From: Thermoproteota archaeon
GTDB taxonomy: Archaea; Thermoproteota; Thermoprotei_A; Sulfolobales; NBVN01
NCBI GenBank assembly: GCA_030550455.1
Contig: JAUQPH010000011.1
Span: forward strand, 1-55,990
Length of the DNA stretch: 55,990 bases
Reading direction: 5' to 3'
The notes below the pieces were generated by a model. It did not search any database. It was given only the letters and a program-made list of their open reading frames with translations, and had not been told where the DNA came from. Made by a program: the position numbers and the translations under genes. This document shows, piece after piece, positions 50,474-55,990 of the stretch (position 1 is its first letter; each line of letters opens with the position of its first letter).

Positions 50474-51598
50474 TTGATTAGAGTCGGAATAATAGGTGTT
50501 GGTAATATAGCGTCAATGTTGGTACAGAGTATCGAGTTCTACAAGTCATCTTCTCAGAAACCTGAAGGGTTAATCCACACTAAAATAGGAGGTTACGAAA
50601 TAAGTGACATCAACGTAGTTTATGCTATAGATGTGTCTAAGTATAAAGTAGGTAGAGACCTAAGAGACGCTATTTTCGCTAAACCTAATTTAGTTCCTAA
50701 GATGGTCGAATTGCCCGAGACCGGTGTAGTCGTAAGAATGGGGCGAGTTCTCGACGGGGTCGCAGAACATATGAGGGAAGATTTTCCTATTTCTGATCTG
50801 AGACAGCCCACACTAGATGAGCTCGTCGACGAGGTCAGGAGTTACTCTATCGACGTCCTTGTTAATCTACTCCCGGTAGGTAGTAGAGAAGCCTCTAGGT
50901 TCTATGCGGAGGTAGCCGCTAAAGCCGGAGCGGCCTTCGTAAACGCCATTCCTGAGTTTATAGCTAGTGACCCCCAGTACTCGCTTCTGTTCGAGAAATA
51001 CGAATCTTTAGTTCTAGGTGACGACATCAAGGGGCAAATAGGAGCGACAGCTGTTCATAGAGCACTTGCGAGCCTTATAACTATGAGGGGAGGTAAGGTA
51101 GCTGAATCCTACCAGCTTAACGTAGGAGGTAATACCGACTTTAAGAACATGCTAGATTTACAGAGACTCTATAGTAAGAAAATAAGCAAGACCATGGCAG
51201 TCGCAACGACTCAGCCGGATCCAAGCACTGCTGCTGAGAAGATATTCGCCGGACCTAGCGGGTATATACCGTTCCTCAGGAATACCAAGGTTTCCTATAT
51301 CTACATAAAGGCTCTAGGCTTCATGAATCTGCCGGTGGTGATAGACTTAAAACTAACTGTCGACGATAAGGCTATGGCGGCAGCTGTATTAGTAGATGTT
51401 GTAAGGATAGCTAAGGTGTTGAGAAGCCGCGGGATATATGGAGGACCGGCTTGGGCATCAGGATTCTACTTCAAACACCCACCTAAGCCAGCAAAAAGCG
51501 ATGAAGAAGCTCTAGCCATACTTTACAAGAAGCTAGATGAACTAAAAATCCCGATAGAACCCAAGAGAATTCCCGAGTGGATGCTGAGGAACGATTGA
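50474..51598 (+). CDS. ino1: Inositol-1-phosphate synthase, archaeal type
   Basis: 374 residues, TTG start. The NAD motif GVGNIASMLVQS, VVYAIDVSKYKVGRDL, VNLLPVGSREASRFYAEVA, GDDIKGQIGATAVHRALA with its conserved lysine, and the catalytic region around YIKALGFMNLPVVIDLKL identify the enzyme. It turns glucose-6-phosphate into inositol-1-phosphate for archaeal lipids or di-inositol phosphate solutes. It is divergently placed to padR. Confidence 0.94.
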   Translation: MIRVGIIGVGNIASMLVQSIEFYKSSSQKPEGLIHTKIGGYEISDINVVYAIDVSKYKVGRDLRDAIFAKPNLVPKMVELPETGVVVRMGRVLDGVAEHMREDFPISDLRQPTLDELVDEVRSYSIDVLVNLLPVGSREASRFYAEVAAKAGAAFVNAIPEFIASDPQYSLLFEKYESLVLGDDIKGQIGATAVHRALASLITMRGGKVAESYQLNVGGNTDFKNMLDLQRLYSKKISKTMAVATTQPDPSTAAEKIFAGPSGYIPFLRNTKVSYIYIKALGFMNLPVVIDLKLTVDDKAMAAAVLVDVVRIAKVLRSRGIYGGPAWASGFYFKHPPKPAKSDEEALAILYKKLDELKIPIEPKRIPEWMLRND

Positions 51599-51888
51599 GC
51601 TCTTTTCTCCATAAATGTTGTCTAAATGTTCTACACACATGAGTAGTACTAAAGCTTTCACTACATCAACTCCTTTACTCACCCATCTTCAAATCTGTTA
51701 CACTGCGGTATAATCGGTATAAAGCGTAGACTAAGCATCTCCGCACGCCTACCGACATTTAAGTACTGTATGTGGAGGACGATGCTATGGTGGTTTAGTG
51801 TCATACGTTATTACGTTATAGTGTTCTTCTGGTTTACGTAGTACACAAAATTTATAAACTCCAGCTAGAGATAGTGCTGGTGGCAACA
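51599..51888 (+). promoter_or_regulatory. Leader region and promoter of the S-layer-stalk-like gene
   Basis: The region has no gene. TATA-like AAAATTTATAAACTCC lies at about 51847-51862. A GGTGG motif (51879-51883) sits five bases before the TTG at 51889, which decides that start over the earlier GTG at 51874. Confidence 0.6.
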
Positions 51889-53052
51889 TTGAAATATAGA
51901 TACTTAGCTTACGTAGCTCTAGTACTAATAGCCCTCTCAGCTTCAGCTATACCTGCTTCAGCTCAAGCGCAGGTGGGTGTAATAAAGCTCGATGTAAGTA
52001 GAACCACTGTCTATAGAGGGTATCAATGGGTTGAAGTCGTAGCGTACATATACACTGGAGAAGAAACACCGCGCCCGACCCTGACGAAAGCAACTGCCAC
52101 GCTCACAGCTGGAATAACAATGACTCTATCAATGCCGTTAGTGGAGCTCTACACACCTACTACCGTTACGATAGATGGTGTCGACTATACTGTTAAGTAC
52201 TTAGCAATAGCGAGAGTCTTCATACCTGAGGCGGCATACACGGGTAAGGGTACTCTGAGAATCGAGATTACGGGTAGAGCTGCTGGAGTAGATTTCACCT
52301 TCACGAGAGACGTAACTTTAGAAATAGCCGACCATAGACCTATACTCGCAACTGTAACCGAGGCTCAAGCTGCTCTAGAGCGTGTGAGAGCTGTCGTTAC
52401 TCTTGCTTCAGCCCTAGGCGTAGATACCGCGGGCTACGTTAAGGAACTATCCTCAATTGAGGATACACTAAGGAGCGCTAAGGATAGATTGGAGGTATAT
52501 GGTGAAGTCGATGAAGCCTTACTTATGTACCGAGATGCTGTAGCTTCACTGTACTCACTAGAGGCTAGTGTAGTAAGCGCTCTCGCTGTAAAGTATGGAG
52601 CGCTGGAGAGTAGAGTTGCCTCCCTCGAAGCTTCTCTCACGCAAACGATAAAGGGCTTAGAGGACCTATCAAAAGCTCTGGCTAGCTCTATAGCTCAGCT
52701 GGAGAAAAGCATAGAAGAAGTCTCCAAGAGTTCCATGAACGCTGTCTCCGCTTTAGCTAAACAGCTGGAGGATTACTCTAAGAAAGTAGACCAAAGCTTA
52801 GCGTCTTTCGCGGTAAGTGTCGACAACGCATTGAAGTCTATTGCTGATGCCACTATAAAGTCTACCGAGTCTTCACTCAACGACCTCGCTGGTAAGATAA
52901 AGACTCTTGATGAAAACGTAGCCAAACTGGCTGACTCACAAAGAGAGCTAGCATTGAAAGTCTCCGACATCTCGAATACTGTTCAAATAGGTTTGATAGT
53001 AGTTGCGCTAATGCTGCTAGCCTCTATAGCTGTCATAAGATTTCTCAAGTGA
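51889..53052 (+). CDS. Secreted, membrane-anchored coiled-coil protein (S-layer stalk / SlaB-like)
   Basis: About 387 residues. A signal peptide (KYRYLAYVALVLIALSASA, cleaved near PASAQAQ) leads to a beta-rich domain of roughly 150 residues. A long coiled coil (about residues 165-355, rich in Ala, Ser, Leu) and a C-terminal membrane helix (VQIGLIVVALMLLASIAVI) with a short basic tail follow. This layout is that of the S-layer stalk subunit SlaB of Sulfolobales. A separate S-layer canopy protein is not in the window. Confidence 0.8.
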   Translation: MKYRYLAYVALVLIALSASAIPASAQAQVGVIKLDVSRTTVYRGYQWVEVVAYIYTGEETPRPTLTKATATLTAGITMTLSMPLVELYTPTTVTIDGVDYTVKYLAIARVFIPEAAYTGKGTLRIEITGRAAGVDFTFTRDVTLEIADHRPILATVTEAQAALERVRAVVTLASALGVDTAGYVKELSSIEDTLRSAKDRLEVYGEVDEALLMYRDAVASLYSLEASVVSALAVKYGALESRVASLEASLTQTIKGLEDLSKALASSIAQLEKSIEEVSKSSMNAVSALAKQLEDYSKKVDQSLASFAVSVDNALKSIADATIKSTESSLNDLAGKIKTLDENVAKLADSQRELALKVSDISNTVQIGLIVVALMLLASIAVIRFLK

Positions 53053-53148
53053 GAGAAGTTTAAGTTGATTTAGTTTTTCAATGTATGTTTTCCGCCTCCG
53101 AGAGAGTCGGGAGTATTTATAGGAGCGCTATCTCCATGAAGCTCTAGC

Positions 53149-53181
53149 TTTTATATGTGAGGTCTCCTCTACTACAGGGAG
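53149..53181 (+). promoter_or_regulatory. acdB promoter and ribosome binding site
   Basis: CTTTTATATG (53149-53158) is a TATA-like box, and GGGAG (53177-53181) precedes the TTG at 53190 by 8 bases. The earlier GTG at 53157 overlaps the TATA box, so the shorter product is preferred. Confidence 0.6.
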
Positions 53182-53189
53182 TAATAAAG

Positions 53190-53894
53190 TTGGTGGAACC
53201 GAGGCAGATACTCGAGAGAGCTAGGTCTGAAGGAAGACTCAAGCTACTCGAGCACGAGTCTTTAAAGCTGTGCGAGCTCTACGGGCTTCCAGTAGCTAAG
53301 TACGGACTGGCAACTAGTGAGGAAGAAGCAGTAACCTTAGCTAACGACATAGGGTTTCCAGTAGTTCTAAAGGTTGTCAGCCCGGATATCAGTCACAAGT
53401 CAGACGTCGGTGGTGTTATTCTCGGGATTAAAAGCTCGGAGGAGGTTAGAAGAGCCTATAATGCTATAGTAAGTAACGTGTTTACGAGAGCCCCAGGAAG
53501 CAGAATTAGTGGGGTTTTAGTGCAGAAGATGGCCCAGCAGGATCTAGAGGTAATAGTGGGTGGTATTAGAGATAAAGTATTTGGACCCGTAGTAATGTTC
53601 GGCTTAGGTGGGATATTCGTTGAAGTTCTTAAAGACGTAAGCTTTAGGGTCGCACCGCTTACGGAAGCAGACGTAGACGACATGATTAGAGAGATTAAAG
53701 GATATAGAGTACTCGAGGGGTATAGAGGTTCTCCACCAAGAGACCTAGAGTCTCTCAAGAAAATTATACTGGGGCTAGCTACAATGATTAGTGACTTAAG
53801 CGAGATTGAAGCAGTAGACCTCAATCCCGTTATTCTTTACCCGCAAGGTAAAGGTGCTTTAATAGTTGATGCTAGAATAATTCTAGGTGGCTAG
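53190..53894 (+). CDS. acdB: Acetate/acyl-CoA synthetase (ADP-forming) beta subunit
   Basis: 234 residues from the TTG at 53190, close to the 232 residues known for Pyrococcus beta subunits. It is an ATP-grasp domain: FPVVLKVVSPDISHKSDVGG, GVLVQKMAQQDLEVIVGG, MFGLGGIFVEVLKD and a late EAVDLNPVILY. It phosphorylates ADP from the phospho-His of the alpha subunit, gaining ATP from acyl-CoA. The gene precedes acdA by 2 bases. Confidence 0.92.
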   Translation: MVEPRQILERARSEGRLKLLEHESLKLCELYGLPVAKYGLATSEEEAVTLANDIGFPVVLKVVSPDISHKSDVGGVILGIKSSEEVRRAYNAIVSNVFTRAPGSRISGVLVQKMAQQDLEVIVGGIRDKVFGPVVMFGLGGIFVEVLKDVSFRVAPLTEADVDDMIREIKGYRVLEGYRGSPPRDLESLKKIILGLATMISDLSEIEAVDLNPVILYPQGKGALIVDARIILGG

Positions 53895-53896
53895 CT

Positions 53897-55297
53897 ATGA
53901 ACTCACTAAAGGACTTGTTCCATCCCAGAGGTATAGCAGTGGTTGGGGCGTCTAAAGACCCGACAAAAATAGGTCACATAATCTTAAAGAACATAGTCGA
54001 GTATGGATATAAAGGAGGAATATACCCAGTTAACCCCACAGTAAGCGAAGTAATGGGGCTGAAGTCTTATCCGGCCGTTTCAACTATCTCAGATAAGGTA
54101 GATGTTGTTGTCGTATCAGTACCCAACGTAAAGGTTCTTGATGTTATAGATGACGCTGGCAAGGCCGGCGTAAAGCATGCAGTAGTTATAGCTTCAGGCT
54201 TTAAAGAAGTAGGAAACATAGAGCTAGAGAACGAGCTAGTGAGAAGAGCGAGAAGGTACGGCATGAGAGTACTTGGGCCAAATATATTCGGTTACGTATA
54301 CACGCCGGAGAGACTCAACGCCACCTTTGGACCTAGGGACGTCATACCCGGTAATGTGGCGTTCATTACGCAAAGCGGTGCTCTAGGAATAGCCTTAATG
54401 GGTTCGACTATACTCGAAGGTATTGGGATCTCGGCTATCGTGAGTGTTGGGAATAAGTCAGATATAGATGACGCCGACCTCTTGGAGTTCTTCGATGAAG
54501 ACCCCAATACGTCGGTGGTCTTGATATACATGGAGGGAGTAAGCGACGGCAAGAGATTTGTGAATGTGGCATCGAAGATCTCTATGAGGAAGCCGGTAGT
54601 CGTAATCAAATCCGGTAGGACTGAAGCTGGTGCTAGAGCAGCCGCAAGCCATACAGGAAGTTTAGCTGGAAACGTTTTACTCTACGAGACAGCCTTCAAG
54701 CAGGGTGGTGTCTTATCTGCTAAAAGCGTTGAAGAAGCCTTCGACTTCGTTAAGACCTTATCCTGGAATCCACTCCCGCATGGAGAAAGAGTAGTAGTTA
54801 TAACGAATGGTGGTGGAGCTGGCGTTCAAGCAAGCGATACTCTAGCTGACGACGGGATACACCTCGAGAAGCCACCACAGGATTTCGTAGAAGAAGTTAA
54901 GAAAATAGTGCCACCGTTCGCTTCTCTTGCCAACCCGGTCGACCTCACGGGTATGGCTCCGGAAGACTGGTACTATAGGTCCGTTAAACTAGCAGTTCAA
55001 AACCCTGAAATAGATGCTGTCCTAATCCTTTACTGCCATACGGCTCTCACTAGCCCAGTCGGAGTAGCTAAAGCTGTATCTAAGGCTATAGAAGAAGCTG
55101 GAGTAAGCAAACCAGTGTCTGTCGCTATTATAGGAGGTATGGAAGCATATGAAGCAATTAGGTACTTGACTAGCATCAGAATACCGGCCTACCCGACTCC
55201 CGAGAGAGCAGCACATGCGCTAGCGGCACAGCTTAAGTATAGAAGATACAGAGAGTACCTCATGAAGAAAGAGCATTTAATAAATAAGAGCTCTTAG
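53897..55297 (+). CDS. acdA: Acetate/acyl-CoA synthetase (ADP-forming) alpha subunit
   Basis: 466 residues, ATG start. A CoA-binding domain (GIAVVGASKDPTKIGHIIL) is followed by ligase domains with the phospho-histidine in AAASHTGSLAGN near residue 262 and a GGGAGVQASD segment. Together with AcdB it converts acyl-CoA, ADP and phosphate to acid, ATP and CoA, the usual energy step of peptide- and sugar-fermenting archaea. The substrate (acetyl- or aryl/acyl-CoA) is not visible. Confidence 0.94.
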   Translation: MNSLKDLFHPRGIAVVGASKDPTKIGHIILKNIVEYGYKGGIYPVNPTVSEVMGLKSYPAVSTISDKVDVVVVSVPNVKVLDVIDDAGKAGVKHAVVIASGFKEVGNIELENELVRRARRYGMRVLGPNIFGYVYTPERLNATFGPRDVIPGNVAFITQSGALGIALMGSTILEGIGISAIVSVGNKSDIDDADLLEFFDEDPNTSVVLIYMEGVSDGKRFVNVASKISMRKPVVVIKSGRTEAGARAAASHTGSLAGNVLLYETAFKQGGVLSAKSVEEAFDFVKTLSWNPLPHGERVVVITNGGGAGVQASDTLADDGIHLEKPPQDFVEEVKKIVPPFASLANPVDLTGMAPEDWYYRSVKLAVQNPEIDAVLILYCHTALTSPVGVAKAVSKAIEEAGVSKPVSVAIIGGMEAYEAIRYLTSIRIPAYPTPERAAHALAAQLKYRRYREYLMKKEHLINKSS

Positions 55298-55314
55298 TGC
55301 CGAGACATATTTCC

Positions 55315-55854
55315 TTATTTACTAGTTAAGTAAATTTCCTTGTTAATTAGTGGCACTAAAGCCATTAAAGTAGCGTAGTAAGTCAGGTCTTCTCTAGTTA
55401 CTAGAGACTTTGTGAGTAACTTTATTATACCTCCCCTGCTTCCTATGTCAAAAGTATTAAACTGCCTATCTGCTACATTGTCTAACTCTCTTTCTCCCTC
55501 AAGAATTAATGCTTTGGCAAAAGAGTCGGGTATCATAAACGAAGGTGATAAACCGAGGGACTCGTAACCATCTGATGTTACTACATACGCTACTTGAACG
55601 TCGAAAACCCTGTCCTCTAGGAGGTAAAGTCCGGCTTCAACTCCGACACCGATATCACACTCCCTACCTTTTCTGTAAGCTTCGGTAGCTCTACGTCTAG
55701 CTCCTTCAATAACTATGCTTAAACCCATAGGCTGTGGAGGAATGTGTGTTGACGTTTCAATGGACTCGACACTGACATCTCCAAACACATCGCTAAATGC
55801 TTTCACAACCCCGGAGACCTTACTGGGGTTTTTAGTGCCTAAACAGACCTTCAC
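55315..55854 (-). CDS. Inosine/xanthosine triphosphatase (DUF84/YjjX family)
   Basis: 179 residues. KVCLGTKNPSKVSGVVKAF, GARRRATEAYRKG and GVGVEAGLYLLEDRVFDVQVAY are the family signature. It hydrolyses non-canonical purine triphosphates to protect nucleic acids. It converges on acdA with 17 bases between stops. Confidence 0.9.
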   Translation of the reverse strand: MKVCLGTKNPSKVSGVVKAFSDVFGDVSVESIETSTHIPPQPMGLSIVIEGARRRATEAYRKGRECDIGVGVEAGLYLLEDRVFDVQVAYVVTSDGYESLGLSPSFMIPDSFAKALILEGERELDNVADRQFNTFDIGSRGGIIKLLTKSLVTREDLTYYATLMALVPLINKEIYLTSK

Positions 55855-55944
55855 GTATTTCTCCCAGATTCGTCTCTGAAGAATATTAATTAGGCTCTTC
55901 CATGCAGAACTTAAGACATAATTACGATCATTTATCGATGCTTG

Positions 55945-55990
55945 CTAGCGACGTCTACGAGCTCCCTCATCCTTAAGGTCACGGGCTAGG
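55945..55990 (-). CDS. Possible 3' end of a further minus-strand gene
   Basis: A frame entering from the window edge ends at TAG (55947-55945) with a basic tail reading LARDLKDEGARRRR. Too little is visible to judge whether it codes; the rest of 55855-55944 holds nothing recognisable. Confidence 0.25.
   Translation of the reverse strand, partial: LARDLKDEGARRRR

Overview
The window is archaeal, most likely a thermophilic to hyperthermophilic member of the Thermoproteota (TACK) whose order I cannot name. The evidence is a VAT/Cdc48 ATPase, PCNA next to the small primase subunit, an ESCRT-III/CdvB-like protein, a TFE-beta-like factor with an Fe-S motif, RNase P protein Rpp21, cyclic 2,3-diphosphoglycerate synthetase, an archaeal inositol-1-phosphate synthase, an S-layer-stalk-like protein, two tRNA genes with short introns at the 37/38 position, GC-rich tRNAs in a moderate-GC genome, TATA boxes about 25-30 bases before starts, GGTG-type ribosome binding sites and many TTG/GTG starts.

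Layout. 1-9.6 kb (minus strand) holds two hydrogenase operons. The downstream one is a classical cytosolic group 3b-type hydBGDA sulfhydrogenase, with hydA cut by the window edge. The upstream one is a NuoE-NuoF-HoxU-like-large subunit-small subunit operon. Its small subunit joins a [NiFe] small-subunit N-terminus to two ferredoxin clusters and a shortened [FeFe]-hydrogenase-like domain. The Fe-S domain this small subunit lacks sits at the C-terminus of the HoxU-like subunit. 9.6-12.5 kb has a PhoU-like regulator, a 1.2 kb non-coding stretch with strong palindromes, and two small genes. 12.6-24.5 kb is metabolism and RNA genes: glyoxylate/hydroxypyruvate reductase, tRNA-Glu, AMMECR1, Rpp21, Upp, class V aminotransferase with D-aminoacylase, DUF59 protein, MoaB, radical SAM, cDPG synthetase, Gfo/Idh. 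25-30 kb is a split methionine synthase with an MTHFR-like gene, an MBL hydrolase and a half-size chromate transporter. 30-38 kb has CdvB-like, a PRTase, VAT with two linked unknown genes, ThiL, CysS and tRNA-Tyr. 38-46 kb holds regulators, an aminotransferase with an ABC ATPase, TFE-beta-like, a B3/B4 protein, a methanogen-type SerRS, an HD protein and FeoA. 46.6-56 kb has PriS-PCNA, a radical SAM protein without a standard start, PadR facing Ino1, the S-layer-stalk-like protein, ADP-forming acetyl-CoA synthetase and a DUF84 NTPase.

The most unusual features are (i) five dispersed copies (30.3, 37.7, 40.7, 45.8 and 46.3 kb) of a structured, non-coding element of about 200-245 nt, with a pair-preserving terminal helix and a shared core, probably a new RNA family or RNA-like MITE, and (ii) the hybrid [NiFe]/[FeFe] hydrogenase operon.

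The genes suggest an anaerobic H2-metabolising heterotroph. Hydrogenases exchange electrons with NAD(P)(H) and perhaps ferredoxin, acyl-CoA is turned into acid plus ATP by the Acd enzyme, and thermoprotective solutes (cDPG, inositol phosphates) may be made. All functional statements rest on reading motifs by eye; no database search was run.
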